Assembly (NCBI GenBank): GCA_900469345.1
Contig: UBWZ01000002.1
Location: forward strand, 162,849-226,848
From: Hyphomicrobiales bacterium
GTDB taxonomy: Bacteria; Pseudomonadota; Alphaproteobacteria; Rhizobiales; Rhizobiaceae
Length of the DNA: 64,000 nucleotides
Reading direction: 5' to 3'
Shown: positions 46,253 to 59,245 of the stretch, one piece after another
Layout: every line of letters begins with the position of its first letter
How positions within the stretch are numbered: position 1 is the stretch's first letter
Notes under the pieces: model-generated
Told to the model about the DNA's origin: nothing
Database searches by the model: none
What the model saw: only the letters and a program-made list of their open reading frames with translations
Program-made: the position numbers and the translations under genes

Positions 46253-46426
46253 ATGGCCAATTCATTTCTCCGCAACGCCTTCAATCGCGTCGTCGAGGCG
46301 CGCGAGCGTCAGATGGCCCGCTACGTCAACGGCGCCCTTTTGAGCCTCGATGCAGCGACCTTGAAGACCATCGGCACCAGCCACGAAGAATTGCGTCGCA
46401 AGGGCGCGTCGCAGTACCTGTTCTAG
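46253..46426 (+). CDS. Small DUF1127-like protein
   Basis: A 57-residue reading frame beginning MANSFLRNAFNRVVEAR and ending GTSHEELRRKGASQYLF. The spacing of hydrophobic residues, LSLDAATLKTIGTSHEELRRKG, resembles the short C-terminal helix-turn of DUF1127 (YjiS-like) proteins abundant in rhizobia, some of which affect stress and phosphate or RNA metabolism. Function unknown. It is followed after 64 bp by a terminator hairpin, supporting its status as an independent gene. Confidence 0.7.
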   Translation: MANSFLRNAFNRVVEARERQMARYVNGALLSLDAATLKTIGTSHEELRRKGASQYLF

Positions 46427-46490
46427 GCTGATTGGACGGCCGCACCGCTCCGGGCGGTCGGCATCGGTCCGGCTGGCTCTTCAACAGACC

Positions 46491-46513
46491 GAAGGCGGCA
46501 GAAAGCCGCCTTC
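46491..46513 (+). terminator. Hairpin terminator between the small gene and prmA
   Basis: A perfect 9-bp stem GAAGGCGGC (46491-46499) with GCCGCCTTC (46505-46513) and a 5-nt loop AGAAA. The T-run is short on both strands, so it may end transcription from both convergent genes. Confidence 0.6.
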
Positions 46514-46544
46514 TCAGCCTGCTCGCCGACTGGTGCCCGGAGGG

Positions 46545-47423
46545 TCAGCCGCGCCGCAGATGGATGGTCACCCAGCCATTGCGCCAGATCGTGCGCACAT
46601 GGCGCAGCCTGACGCCGCTATAGGCGGCGATCACCTTCCACCGCTGGGCTGCGAGAATACCGGACAGGATCACCGAGCCGCCGGGCGACAGGTGTCGGGC
46701 AAGCTGCGGCGCCATCTTCATCAGCGGCCGGGCGAGAATATTGGCAATGACCAGATCGAACGGGCCTTGCTCGTCGAAAGCCGGCGAGTGAAAGCCCGGC
46801 GCCGTTTCGAGCCGCAGCCCGTGGGCGATGCCGTTGCGTCGCACGTTTTCTTTCGCCACCCTGACCGCCACCGGATCGATGTCGGTCGCAAGCACCGGAA
46901 TATTGCGCAGCTTGCGCACCGCAATCGCCAGAACGCCGCTGCCGGTGCCGAGATCGAGCGCATTGCGCGGCGCGTCTGTGCGCACCACCGCGTCGATCAT
47001 TTCGAGGCACCCGGCCGTCGTCCCGTGATGCCCGGTCCCGAAGGCCTGCCCCGCATCGATCTCGATTGCGAGATCATTGGCCTTGGCCTTGTCGCGGTCG
47101 TGGGAGCCGTGAACGAGGAACCGGCCGGCACGCACCGGCGTCAGCCCCTCCAGCGACTTTGCTACCCAGTCCACATCGGGAATGACCTCGCTGACGATCT
47201 CCGCATCCGGAAATGCATCCGCCAGCCCTTCGGAAATGCGCGCCCGGACCATCTCTTCGTCCTCGGCCATCAGATAAACTGAGGCCTCCCAGAGATCGCG
47301 CTTCTCGTCCACCTCGGTCGTGGCGATCGCGACATCCTCCTCCCCGAAGACCTCCGTCAGAAGGTCCAGGATCTGTGCCGCACCCTTTTCGGTGGACGTG
47401 ACGTAAAGGCGGATTTCGCTCAA
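46545..47423 (-). CDS. prmA: Ribosomal protein L11 methyltransferase
   Basis: A 292-residue SAM enzyme that methylates L11 of the large ribosomal subunit. Signatures are the pre-motif AGQAFGTGHHGTTAGCLE, motif I ALDLGTGSGVLAIA, motif ATDIDPVAV and the catalytic VIANILARPL. The N-terminal L11-binding domain covers the first 100 residues. The start is a TTG at 47423 (LSEIRLYVTSTEKG), which agrees with the usual MSEIRL opening of rhizobial homologues; no in-frame ATG lies near it. Confidence 0.93.
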   Translation of the reverse strand: MSEIRLYVTSTEKGAAQILDLLTEVFGEEDVAIATTEVDEKRDLWEASVYLMAEDEEMVRARISEGLADAFPDAEIVSEVIPDVDWVAKSLEGLTPVRAGRFLVHGSHDRDKAKANDLAIEIDAGQAFGTGHHGTTAGCLEMIDAVVRTDAPRNALDLGTGSGVLAIAVRKLRNIPVLATDIDPVAVRVAKENVRRNGIAHGLRLETAPGFHSPAFDEQGPFDLVIANILARPLMKMAPQLARHLSPGGSVILSGILAAQRWKVIAAYSGVRLRHVRTIWRNGWVTIHLRRG

Positions 47424-47502
47424 CGAGATGGTCTCTCAGCTATCGTTCGGTTGATCGGCAGGAGTGCCACAGAATGATGCCGCTCTTCAACCGCCAAAGC
47501 AT

Positions 47503-48102
47503 TCAGCCCTTGATCAGGTTCTGCAGCTTCTTCTGCGCGACGGCCGGATCTTCGCCATAGGCGATGGTGCCGGCAAAGCGGCCACCATGATCGAGCAGGA
47601 AAACCGAGGCCGTGTGATCCATGGTGTACTCGCCGTTTGGCGCAGTCTCGTCGACGGGCACCTTCTTGGCATAGACCTTGAAACCCTTGATCATCTCCAG
47701 AACCTTGTCCGGCGGCCCGGAAATGCCCTTCACCCGATCGGTGACATTGGAAACATACTGGCCGAGGATCTCGGGTGTATCGCGCTCAGGATCGACGCTG
47801 ACGAAATAGCCGTTGAGCTTGGTGCCATCGGGATCGACCGCATGCAGCCAGCCGTTGAGCTCGAACAATGTGGTGGGGCAGACTTCGGGGCAGTGGGTAA
47901 AGCCGAAGAACAGCGCCGTCGGCTTGTCCTGGAAAGCCTTCTCGGTGATCGCGCTGCCATCCTGGGCGACGAGCTGGAACGGTTCGCCGAACGGTTTTTC
48001 GGCCAGATCTTGTTTCGAACCGGTCACCTCGAGCGTCAACCAGACAAGCACACCGGCAAGCGCCACAACGGCGGTCCATAAAACGATTCTGAAGGCTCTC
48101 AT
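47503..48102 (-). CDS. SCO1/SenC copper chaperone
   Basis: A 199-residue membrane-anchored thioredoxin-fold protein. The N-terminal segment RIVLWTAVVALAGVLVWLTL is a transmembrane anchor. The copper-binding CPEVCP is in FFGFTHCPEVCPTT and the third ligand His is in YTMDHTASVFLLDHGG. SCO proteins metallate the CuA site of cytochrome c oxidase. ATG at 48102. Confidence 0.92.
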   Translation of the reverse strand: MRAFRIVLWTAVVALAGVLVWLTLEVTGSKQDLAEKPFGEPFQLVAQDGSAITEKAFQDKPTALFFGFTHCPEVCPTTLFELNGWLHAVDPDGTKLNGYFVSVDPERDTPEILGQYVSNVTDRVKGISGPPDKVLEMIKGFKVYAKKVPVDETAPNGEYTMDHTASVFLLDHGGRFAGTIAYGEDPAVAQKKLQNLIKG

Positions 48103-48455
48103 GCCGGATCTCTCAAAGGCTTACACTGCTCGGTCGAGCGTTAGCCCTCGCGCCCTTTGAGCGCAACGCAGAATTCCGTCATCGATCGCTCTCGCGCGGA
48201 TATGCCTCACCTCTCCGCCCGGCGGCTGGCCGGCGGCGATCAGGCCTGAGACCGGACGACCAGGAGGGGCGCTGAGCTCCAAACACGATTAGCAAACACT
48301 TAACGTCTCTATGCCAGATTTAGGAAAGCCGAACGGGCAATCTTTGGTCGCAAGCACCGACAAGACCCGTCACGCACTCAGACCGACATGATGTCGATGC
48401 TTATCATCCACTGTCGATCATTTCAGTAAAATCTGAATTCAGGAAAGTCAAAAGC
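48103..48455. other. 353-bp divergent regulatory region between SCO and MCP genes
   Basis: No gene is supported. The right half contains a CtrA-like site (48289-48303) and should hold the promoter of the chemoreceptor gene. AGGAAAG precedes the chemoreceptor ATG by about 8 nt. Confidence 0.5.
48289..48303 (+). promoter_or_regulatory. CtrA-like site upstream of the chemoreceptor
   Basis: TTAG-N7-TTAA (48289-48292 and 48300-48303), one mismatch from the consensus TTAA-N7-TTAA of the cell-cycle regulator CtrA, which controls motility and chemotaxis genes in alphaproteobacteria. It is 152 bp upstream of the start codon. Confidence 0.4.
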
Positions 48456-50420
48456 ATGGCGGAGACGGCAGTGCGAAGAACTATTTCCCTAAAACAACGT
48501 CTCCTGACGCTGGGCGGAGCAGCCTTTGCGGGCATCGGCGCGATGCTCGTTGTCGGTTGGTACGAAGGTGTCAAGATGGAACGGGCGCTCGCCCGGTCGA
48601 TCGAGATCCAGAGACAGGACGACACGGTCAGTCAGCTCCGGATCGCGAACCTCCAGCTGGTCCTCGCCGCAATGGATGCGATCGTGGACCGCGACGAACG
48701 AAAGATCGATCCCGATCGGCTTAAGAAGATGGCAGACGCTGCCAGACAGCTGACGGCAGGAGCCGCGGATCTGCGCCTTCTCGCGGCAGAGGTGGGAAAG
48801 CCCGAGCTCGTGTCCAACTTCGACGCCGATGTTGCGACGATGAGCAAGGTTGTCCAGATCGACCTTAAGGCACTGGTCGAGAACGGCGCGCCCGAAGGCG
48901 ATTACGACAGGATCGACGATACGATCGACGGGCAGGGAAACAGGATCGTAGAAATGCTTGGCAGCCTGTCCGATCTCGGCGGAGCTGCGGTCAGAACCCG
49001 GGTCGCCGAAGCAAAAGACATTTCCGCGATGTCGCTCTACGTCCAGCTCGCAGCCGGTCTGATTGCCCTGCTTGCAGTTGCCATCCTGCAGGCGATCCAT
49101 GGCGGCGCCATCCGCCGCGGCATTGGCGGAATCCAGGCCAGCATGCAGCGCATTGTCAACGGTGACTACGCAACCCCTGTCGCCGGAGTGACGCTCGGCG
49201 ACGAGATCGGCGACATGGCGCGGGCGACGGACGTCTTCCGGATCGCCGCCGTCGAGCGGCAGTCGCTGGAGACCCGCATCACGCAGGAGCGGGGCCAGAG
49301 CGACATCGAGCGGCAGACGCGCGACGCACGCCAGAAGGCGGATGCGGAAGCGTTGCATTTCGCCGTCGACTCGCTCGCAAGTGGGCTTAACCGGCTAACC
49401 AACGGCGATCTCTCAGCCAACATCGATCGCCCCTTCCGCGAGGACCTGGAGCGGCTGCGAAGCGACTTCAACCGGGTCGTTGCAGGCTTGCGGCAGACGA
49501 TTTCGGAAGTGGCCACCAACGCCAGCTCGATCGGCGCCAACGCCAACCAGATGCGCTCTGCCGCAGACGATCTCGCCAAGCGCACCGAACAGCAGGCAGC
49601 ATCGCTGGAGGAGACGTCGGCAGCCCTCGACCAGATCACCGCGACGGTGCGCAGCGCCACCGAACGGGCCGAGGAGGCAAGCCGGATGGTAACGCAGGCC
49701 AAGGGCTCAACCGAGCAGTCCGCAAGCGTTGTGCGCGAAGCGACCGATGCCATGGAACGCATCGAAGGCGCGACCGGCGAAATCGGCAAGATCATCAACG
49801 TGGTTGAGGAGATCGCCTTCCAGACCAACCTGCTCGCCCTCAATGCCGGCGTCGAAGCCGCCCGCGCCGGGGAAGCGGGCAAGGGGTTTGCCGTCGTCGC
49901 CCAGGAGGTTCGCGACCTTGCCGGTCGCGCCGCAGGTGCGGCCAAGGATATCAAGTCGCTGGTCACCCGATCCAACGTCGAGGTGCGCACCGGGGTCGAC
50001 CTCGTAAAGGCCACAGGCGAGGCTTTGACCAGAATTGGCGACGATGTGCTCAAAATCAACGACCATGTTCACGCGATTTTCACTTCTGCGCGCGAACAAT
50101 CAACCGGACTTACTGAGATCAACACTGCGATCGGCCAAATGGACCAAGCAACGCAACAGAATGCAGCCATGGTGGAGGAAAGCACCGCCGCCAGCCATTC
50201 GCTTGCGACCGATGCAGAGAACCTCAATCACCTGATCAGCCGCTTCCAGATCGGCGACGGCCAGGGCCTGCGCGTCATCGGCGCAGCCGGCACGATGGCC
50301 GCATCCAAGCCTTCTCCCGCACACGCCCTGCTCAGCAAGGTCGCGGGAGCCTTCAACAATACCTCTGCCCCGGCCCGCTCCAAAGCCGTGGGTTCCACCG
50401 AAAAATGGGAAGAATTCTGA
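48456..50420 (+). CDS. Methyl-accepting chemotaxis protein
   Basis: A 654-residue chemoreceptor. TM1 ([21 protein letters not shown]) lies near residues 13-33 and TM2 ([21 protein letters not shown]) near 195-215, enclosing a periplasmic helical sensor of about 160 residues. A HAMP domain follows ([27 protein letters not shown]). The signalling hairpin tip is [40 protein letters not shown]. The last residues, KWEEF, match the xWxxF pentapeptide that tethers CheR/CheB in E. coli receptors. The ligand is unknown. cheW begins one base after the stop. Confidence 0.95.
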   Translation: MAETAVRRTISLKQRLLTLGGAAFAGIGAMLVVGWYEGVKMERALARSIEIQRQDDTVSQLRIANLQLVLAAMDAIVDRDERKIDPDRLKKMADAARQLTAGAADLRLLAAEVGKPELVSNFDADVATMSKVVQIDLKALVENGAPEGDYDRIDDTIDGQGNRIVEMLGSLSDLGGAAVRTRVAEAKDISAMSLYVQLAAGLIALLAVAILQAIHGGAIRRGIGGIQASMQRIVNGDYATPVAGVTLGDEIGDMARATDVFRIAAVERQSLETRITQERGQSDIERQTRDARQKADAEALHFAVDSLASGLNRLTNGDLSANIDRPFREDLERLRSDFNRVVAGLRQTISEVATNASSIGANANQMRSAADDLAKRTEQQAASLEETSAALDQITATVRSATERAEEASRMVTQAKGSTEQSASVVREATDAMERIEGATGEIGKIINVVEEIAFQTNLLALNAGVEAARAGEAGKGFAVVAQEVRDLAGRAAGAAKDIKSLVTRSNVEVRTGVDLVKATGEALTRIGDDVLKINDHVHAIFTSAREQSTGLTEINTAIGQMDQATQQNAAMVEESTAASHSLATDAENLNHLISRFQIGDGQGLRVIGAAGTMAASKPSPAHALLSKVAGAFNNTSAPARSKAVGSTEKWEEF

Positions 50421-50421
50421 C

Positions 50422-50889
50422 ATGTCGAACGCCATCAAGCAGTCCGGTGCCTATCTCGAGATCGTCTCCTTTCATCTGGGCGACCAGGAGTTCTGTATCG
50501 ATATCATGGCCATCCGCGAAATCCGCGGTTGGGCGCCCGTGACCCCGATGCCGCACACGCCGCCCTACGTGCTGGGTCTCATCAACCTGCGCGGTGCCGT
50601 CATCCCGGTCATCGACATGGCCTGCCGCCTCGGCATGAAGATGACGGAACCGTCGGAGCGCTCGGCAATCATCGTCACCGATATCGCCGGCAAGCTGGTC
50701 GGCCTCCTAGTCGAGCAGGTCTCGGACATGATGACCATCCGCAGCGAAGATCTGCAGCCGGCGCCGGAAATCATCCCGGAAGCCCAGCGCGCCTTCTGCC
50801 GCGGCATCGTCGCGCTCGAAAAGACCATGGTCTGCTTCCTCAACCTCGACACCGTGATCGCCGACGAACTGGCCCGCGAAGCCGCCTGA
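50422..50889 (+). CDS. cheW: Chemotaxis coupling protein CheW
   Basis: A 155-residue scaffold linking receptors to CheA. Core blocks are FHLGDQEFCIDIMAIREIRGW, PYVLGLINLRGAVIPVIDMACRLGM, GLLVEQVSDMMTI and the C-terminal ALEKTMVCFLNLD. The ATG is one base after the MCP stop, a clear mcp-cheW operon outside any visible main che cluster. Confidence 0.96.
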   Translation: MSNAIKQSGAYLEIVSFHLGDQEFCIDIMAIREIRGWAPVTPMPHTPPYVLGLINLRGAVIPVIDMACRLGMKMTEPSERSAIIVTDIAGKLVGLLVEQVSDMMTIRSEDLQPAPEIIPEAQRAFCRGIVALEKTMVCFLNLDTVIADELAREAA

Positions 50890-50911
50890 TCTCAGCCTCT
50901 GCGGCATTCCG

Positions 50912-50943
50912 ATCTTCCGCCGCGCGTTGCTGTTGCGGAAGAT
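50912..50943 (+). terminator. Hairpin after cheW
   Basis: A perfect 9-bp stem ATCTTCCGC (50912-50920) with GCGGAAGAT (50935-50943), loop 14 nt, 23 bp after the cheW stop. The following TAAACCTTTG is only weakly T-rich, so termination may be partial. Confidence 0.5.
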
Positions 50944-51073
50944 TAAACCTTTGTAAGAATGGGTGATCGTGCCGTTACATGCGGAACGGCCAGCACCCTG
51001 ACATGGTTATTCCATCGCGACCTCGGCCGAGCGGCTTCCCATGCAAGGCCGGTCGCACAGATGGAGAATGATC

Positions 51074-51382
51074 ATGAAGAAACTTCTCGTAATCGCGCTC
51101 ACTCTCTCGGCCGTTGCAGGCGGCACGGCGAGCGCTCGCCAGATGGGCCCCGCCGCCCGCACCTATGCCGATGTCGACGTGATCTACATGAACGGTCATG
51201 CCGACATGGGGATGTTCGGCGAGATGGTGACGCCCGACGAATCCACCCGCCAGCAGGCCTCGGCCGAGTTGAAGAAGGATCCCGCTCTGCGTAAGGCGTT
51301 GATGCGCCACGATGTCGAGATGAAGAACGTGATGGCGATCGAGGCCGAACCGAACGGCAAGACCACCGTTTTCGTCCGATAG
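51074..51382 (+). CDS. Small exported protein of unknown function
   Basis: A 102-residue protein with a clear signal peptide (MKKLLVIALTLSAVAGGTASA). The mature part is about 80 residues, with no cysteines and a Met/Asp-rich stretch YMNGHADMGMFGEMV. I do not recognise a family. ATG at 51074 is supported by GGAG seven bases upstream. It is monocistronic: a strong bidirectional terminator follows. Confidence 0.7.
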   Translation: MKKLLVIALTLSAVAGGTASARQMGPAARTYADVDVIYMNGHADMGMFGEMVTPDESTRQQASAELKKDPALRKALMRHDVEMKNVMAIEAEPNGKTTVFVR

Positions 51383-51400
51383 ACCGCTTACCCAAACCAC

Positions 51401-51430
51401 GCGCCCCTGCATCAGCCGATGCGGGGGCGC
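51401..51430. terminator. Bidirectional terminator between convergent genes
   Basis: A 12-bp stem with one T-G pair, GCGCCCCTGCAT (51401-51412) and ATGCGGGGGCGC (51419-51430), loop CAGCCG. It sits between the stops of the exported protein and creA. T-runs are poor on both sides. Confidence 0.65.
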
Positions 51431-51436
51431 AGTCGC

Positions 51437-51934
51437 TTAAGGCTGCGGCTTGCCCTTTGTCCAGGTGACCGTCTGGCCATAGAGCGGCACCGACGAGATT
51501 GCCATCTTGGCCGAGCCGTTGACGATCTGGCGGCTATGTACGAGGTAGATCAGCGTGTCATTCTTGCGGTCGTAGATGCGGTTGACGATCAGGCTCTTGA
51601 AGATCAGCGACATGCCCTGCCGGAACACCTCGTCGCCATCCTTGGACAGATTGATGTCTCCGACCTCGATCGGCCCCGTCTGCCGGCAGGCGATCGAATT
51701 GTTGGACGGGTCTTCGAACCAGTTGCCGTTCTTCAGCCTGTCCAGAACGCCGCGCGAAAAATACGTGACGTGACAGGTCACGCCCTTCACCAGCGGGTCG
51801 GCGAGCGCCTCGACGACAATGTCGTTGCCCATCCAGTCGACCCCGACTTCGCCTACCACATCGGCTTTCGCAGACGCGGAAAACAGCCCGAGGCTAACGG
51901 CGACGGCCGCGACAAGTCCGGTCAAACGCTTCAT
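51437..51934 (-). CDS. creA: CreA family protein
   Basis: A 165-residue exported protein. A signal peptide (KRLTGLVAAVAVSLGLFSASAKA) is followed by the CreA core: VGEVGVDWMGNDIVVEALADPLVKGVTCHVTYFSRG and QTGPIEVGD. Two cysteines, in VTCHVTY and IACRQTG, could form a disulfide. The molecular function of CreA is not known. ATG at 51934. Confidence 0.92.
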   Translation of the reverse strand: MKRLTGLVAAVAVSLGLFSASAKADVVGEVGVDWMGNDIVVEALADPLVKGVTCHVTYFSRGVLDRLKNGNWFEDPSNNSIACRQTGPIEVGDINLSKDGDEVFRQGMSLIFKSLIVNRIYDRKNDTLIYLVHSRQIVNGSAKMAISSVPLYGQTVTWTKGKPQP

Positions 51935-52007
51935 GGTATTCTATACTCCGGTGATGATCCGCAGCAGAGATAAGATGCCCGCACCGCGTTGCAAGACGGG
52001 TCGGCCG

Positions 52008-52598
52008 CTATCGTGCTCTCAGCGTGCAGGGCGCGTAGCCGCCGACGAACAGCCGACCGACCTTCATGCCGATCAGTGCGGGGATCTCGCGGACATGGGG
52101 TGCGCCGAGCGCCCGCGCGATGGCGATGCTGGCCTGGGCGCAGACGGCTGCATCTTCGGCGGCGTTGTGATGCGCAAAGTTGAGGCCGAGATGCTGGGCA
52201 AGCACGTTGAGCTTGTGGGAGATCAGCTGCGGCCAGACATGGCGCGCCATCTTGACGCTGCACAGGTAGGAAAGATCGGGATAGCCGACGCCGTAGGCAT
52301 CGAGGCAGGCCCGCCAGACGCTGAAGTCGAACGCGGCATTGTGGGCGATCATGGTCGAACCGCGAAAATCGTCGGCAAATTCGTCCATTACCTCGGGAAA
52401 CTCTGGAGCGTCCTCCACCTGTTCCGGGCGGATTCCGTGAATGGCGATATTGAACGACGAAAACCGCATGTCACGCGGCCGGATCAGCCGCTCCTCCACC
52501 CGCACCACGACGCCGTCGTCGATCCAGGCAAGACCGACGCTGCAGGCACTGCCGCGCTGCTCGTTGGCAGTCTCGAAATCGATGGCAATGGTTTTCAA
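52008..52598 (-). CDS. DEDDh-type 3'-5' exonuclease (DnaQ/epsilon-like)
   Basis: A 196-residue exonuclease. The ExoI motif is IAIDFETAN, ExoII is MIAHNAAFDFSVW and ExoIII is HHNAAEDAAVC with the histidine of the DEDDh class. It is a single-domain form, shorter than DnaQ and without polymerase-binding tail, so it is likely a repair or RNA/DNA-trimming nuclease. The start is a TTG at 52598 (LKTIAIDFE) with GGGAG about 6 nt upstream; no suitable ATG exists. Confidence 0.88.
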   Translation of the reverse strand: MKTIAIDFETANEQRGSACSVGLAWIDDGVVVRVEERLIRPRDMRFSSFNIAIHGIRPEQVEDAPEFPEVMDEFADDFRGSTMIAHNAAFDFSVWRACLDAYGVGYPDLSYLCSVKMARHVWPQLISHKLNVLAQHLGLNFAHHNAAEDAAVCAQASIAIARALGAPHVREIPALIGMKVGRLFVGGYAPCTLRAR

Positions 52599-52730
52599 GG
52601 CGGGCTCCCTTCTGTCACCGGAAGCTTTAGCCGCAACCGAGCGATTCGGCAAAACGGACCATCCGGGGCGGCAGCAGAGACTTGACGACCACCGTTGGGT
52701 CTGGGACGTTTCGTGGTCGGCAGGGACAGG

Positions 52731-53303
52731 ATGGGCACGGCTGCGGCCGCAACCAAGGGGGCACGATTGGACATAGCCGGTGAGCCACAGGAACAGCCCG
52801 CGGCGCGTGCTCTTGACGGCTTCGTGATCCGCGCGGCAGGACCAGCCGACGCGCAGCAGCTGGCAGCGCTCGCCAACCTGCCCGGCGTGCGCAATGGCAC
52901 GCTCCGCCTTCCCTTCCAGACAGCCGAGGAAACCAGGAAGCGGCTCGAGAACCTGCCCCCGGGCACCAAGGAGATTGTCGCCGACTGCAATGGCCAGATC
53001 ATCGGCAGCGTCTTTCTCGGCCCCATGCTCGGCCGCCGCCGGCATGTCGCGACCCTCGGCATGGGCGTTCACGACGATTTCGTCGGTCAGGGCATCGGGT
53101 CTATTCTGATGAAGGCGGCACTCGACGTGGCCGACAACTGGCTGGGCCTGCGACGCGTCGAACTGACCGTCTTCTTCGACAACGACAAGGCGATCCGCCT
53201 TTACGAGCGTTTTGGCTTCGTCGTCGAGGGCCGGTTCAGGGACTACGCGTTCCGCGACGGCGGCTATGTCGATGCGCTCGCCATGGCGCGCGTGCGCCCC
53301 TGA
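52731..53303 (+). CDS. GNAT-family acetyltransferase
   Basis: A 190-residue acetyltransferase. FVIRAAGPADAQQLAAL opens the fold, LGMGVHDDFVGQGIGSILM is the acetyl-CoA motif A, and RVELTVFFDNDKAIRLYERFGFV with GRFRDYAFRDGGYVDALAM is the RimI-like ending. Substrate unknown. ATG at 52731 is tentative; a TTG at 52767 after GGGGG is equally plausible because the fold begins about 30 residues in. Confidence 0.82.
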   Translation: MGTAAAATKGARLDIAGEPQEQPAARALDGFVIRAAGPADAQQLAALANLPGVRNGTLRLPFQTAEETRKRLENLPPGTKEIVADCNGQIIGSVFLGPMLGRRRHVATLGMGVHDDFVGQGIGSILMKAALDVADNWLGLRRVELTVFFDNDKAIRLYERFGFVVEGRFRDYAFRDGGYVDALAMARVRP

Positions 53304-53306
53304 GAC

Positions 53307-57207
<3,901 letters not shown>

Positions 57208-57228
57208 GGTCCCTCAATGACCTGTCTG

Positions 57229-58095
57229 TTAGGCACCGGCGAGCTTGGTCGCGGCACGCGAAATCCACGAACCCTTGTTCTCGCGCGGCTCGACACCGCC
57301 CGACTGCAGCAGCTTGTAGGAATCGGCATACCATTGGCTGTCCGGATAGTTGCGGCCGAGAACGGCTGCCGCCGTCTGCGCCTCTTCCACGATGCCCATG
57401 GCGAAATACGTCTCTGTCAGGCGAGCCAGCGCCTCTTCAACCTGATTCGTATTGGAATACTGCTCGACGACGGCCCTGAACCGCTGGATCGCGGCGAGAT
57501 ATTCCTTGCGCTCCAGGTAGTAACGACCGATCTGCATTTCCTTGCCGGCCAACTGGTCGCGCGCAAAGCGGATCTTTGCCTGCGCGTCCTCGACATATTC
57601 GGAGTCCGGATAGTTTTTGACGACCGCGTTCATCGCATCGATCGTCTTGCCAGCAACCTTCTGGTCCTGCGTCACGTCACCGATCTGCTTGGAATAGGAG
57701 AGGCCGACGAGATACTGCACATAGGCCGAATCGTCCGAGCGCGGATACTGCTTCATGTAGCGGTTTCCGGTTGTGATCGCGTCGTCATAGGTGCCCATCC
57801 GGTATTTGGTGAAGGTGCTCATGACCAGCGCCTTGCGGGCCCAGTCCGTGAACGGGCTCTGCCGGTCGATGGCATCGAACTTCCGGCTGGCTTCAGCCAT
57901 CTTGCCCGCCTTCATGTTGGCGAGACCCTGATTGTAGAGGGTTTCCGGCGGATCGCTCTCGACGCCGAGCTTGGTGATGTCGATATCGGGATCGGACTGG
58001 CACGCCGTCAGGGCCGAGCCCGCGCCGACCAGAGCCAACGAGACGAGCGCCATCCGTGCGGCGCTACGCATTCCAACAGACTTCGCATGGTTCAT
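57229..58095 (-). CDS. bamD: Outer-membrane assembly lipoprotein BamD
   Basis: A 288-residue lipoprotein of the BAM complex. The signal peptide ends in the lipobox LTAC ([11 protein letters not shown]), so Cys is lipidated after cleavage. Tetratricopeptide-type repeats follow ([55 protein letters not shown]). It holds BamA and the other BAM proteins in the outer membrane. ATG at 58095. Confidence 0.95.
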   Translation of the reverse strand: MNHAKSVGMRSAARMALVSLALVGAGSALTACQSDPDIDITKLGVESDPPETLYNQGLANMKAGKMAEASRKFDAIDRQSPFTDWARKALVMSTFTKYRMGTYDDAITTGNRYMKQYPRSDDSAYVQYLVGLSYSKQIGDVTQDQKVAGKTIDAMNAVVKNYPDSEYVEDAQAKIRFARDQLAGKEMQIGRYYLERKEYLAAIQRFRAVVEQYSNTNQVEEALARLTETYFAMGIVEEAQTAAAVLGRNYPDSQWYADSYKLLQSGGVEPRENKGSWISRAATKLAGA

Positions 58096-58231
58096 TCGAT
58101 AGTTCCCGATCCGTCCCGCGCATCCCGCCCCCTAGAGGCAGGCCGTTCTAGCCATAAAAGTAAAGGCAGAGCAACGCAATGATGGCGCATTAATGCATTT
58201 TTGTGGCGCCGCCGCAGCTATTGGGGGCGAT

Positions 58232-58265
58232 GAAAAAGAAAAGCCGCTTCCCGAAGGAAGCGGCT
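58232..58265 (-). terminator. Intrinsic terminator after lpxC
   Basis: A perfect 10-bp stem AGCCGCTTCC (58242-58251) with GGAAGCGGCT (58256-58265) and a CGAA loop (TTCG on the minus strand). Read on the minus strand it is followed by TTTCTTTTTC. It is 23 bp beyond the lpxC stop, so bamD must have its own promoter. Confidence 0.9.
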
Positions 58266-58288
58266 GAGTTGGACCTGGAGATCGACGG

Positions 58289-59245
58289 TCAAGCAAACCA
58301 CGGGGCGCATTCGGTCACGGTGACCGGGACGAACTCCCCTGCCCTAACCCGGGCAGAACGCGTTGATGGCGCCTCGACCACTTCATAGGCCGAGGAATCG
58401 CTCAGCAGGGCCTTGAGGGCGTTGGCGTTCATCTTGTGACCGCCGCGATACGAGCGGTAGCAGCCGATGAACTGCGCGCCGGCCAGAGCCAGATCGCCCA
58501 CGGCATCCAGCGTCTTGTGGCGCACGAACTCGTCCTTGTAGCGAAGACCCTCGATGTTCACGACCGTATCGTCGTCGGAAATGACGACCGAATTCTCGAG
58601 CGATGAGCCGAGCGCGTAACCGGCAGCCCAAAGCCGCTCGACGTCGCGCATGAAGCCGAACGTACGGGCGCGCGACAGATCGCGCTTGAAGCCGTCGGCC
58701 GTCAGGTCGCCCTTCCAGCTCTGCCGGCCGATCAGCGGCGAGGCAAAGTCAATCTCTACTTCGAATCGCGTCCCGTCATAGGGGCGGAACTCGGACCAGG
58801 AGGCACCGGCTTCGATACGTACCGGCTTGACGACGCGGATGTAGCGGCGCTTGATGCCCAGGTTGACGATGCCGACCTGCTCGATCGCCTCGATGAAAGG
58901 ATAGGAGCTGCCGTCCATGATCGGCATTTCGCCGCCGTCGGTTTCGACTACGATGTTGTCAATGCCGAGCGCGTAGAGCGCTGCCATGACGTGCTCGATG
59001 GTGGCGATGGACTTGGCCGGCGACGAGCCGAGCACGGTGCAGAGATCGGTCGCGCCGACATGCGCGGAAATCGCTCTGTACTCGGACGTGTTGCCATCCT
59101 TAAGGACGCGGCTGAAGAGGATGCCGGTGCCGGCTTCGGCGGGCTGGAAGGTGATGCTGACAGGAGCGCCCGAATGCACGCCGGTGCCGGTCAACGTTAC
59201 CGGCGCGGCGATGGTCGTCTGAAAACCGAGCAGTCCCATGGTCAT
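58289..59245 (-). CDS. lpxC: UDP-3-O-acyl-N-acetylglucosamine deacetylase
   Basis: A 318-residue zinc enzyme catalysing the committed step of lipid A synthesis. The N-terminal TTIAAPVTLTGTGVHSGAPVSI and the zinc ligands in TIEHVMAALYALGIDN and the histidine of VRHKTLDAVGDLALAG are visible, with the catalytic GGHKMNANALKALL near the C-terminus. ATG at 59245; an ATG at 59239 is possible. The usual FtsH/LapB-type C-terminal degradation tag is not obvious. It follows ftsZ after 342 bp. Confidence 0.96.
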   Translation of the reverse strand: MTMGLLGFQTTIAAPVTLTGTGVHSGAPVSITFQPAEAGTGILFSRVLKDGNTSEYRAISAHVGATDLCTVLGSSPAKSIATIEHVMAALYALGIDNIVVETDGGEMPIMDGSSYPFIEAIEQVGIVNLGIKRRYIRVVKPVRIEAGASWSEFRPYDGTRFEVEIDFASPLIGRQSWKGDLTADGFKRDLSRARTFGFMRDVERLWAAGYALGSSLENSVVISDDDTVVNIEGLRYKDEFVRHKTLDAVGDLALAGAQFIGCYRSYRGGHKMNANALKALLSDSSAYEVVEAPSTRSARVRAGEFVPVTVTECAPWFA

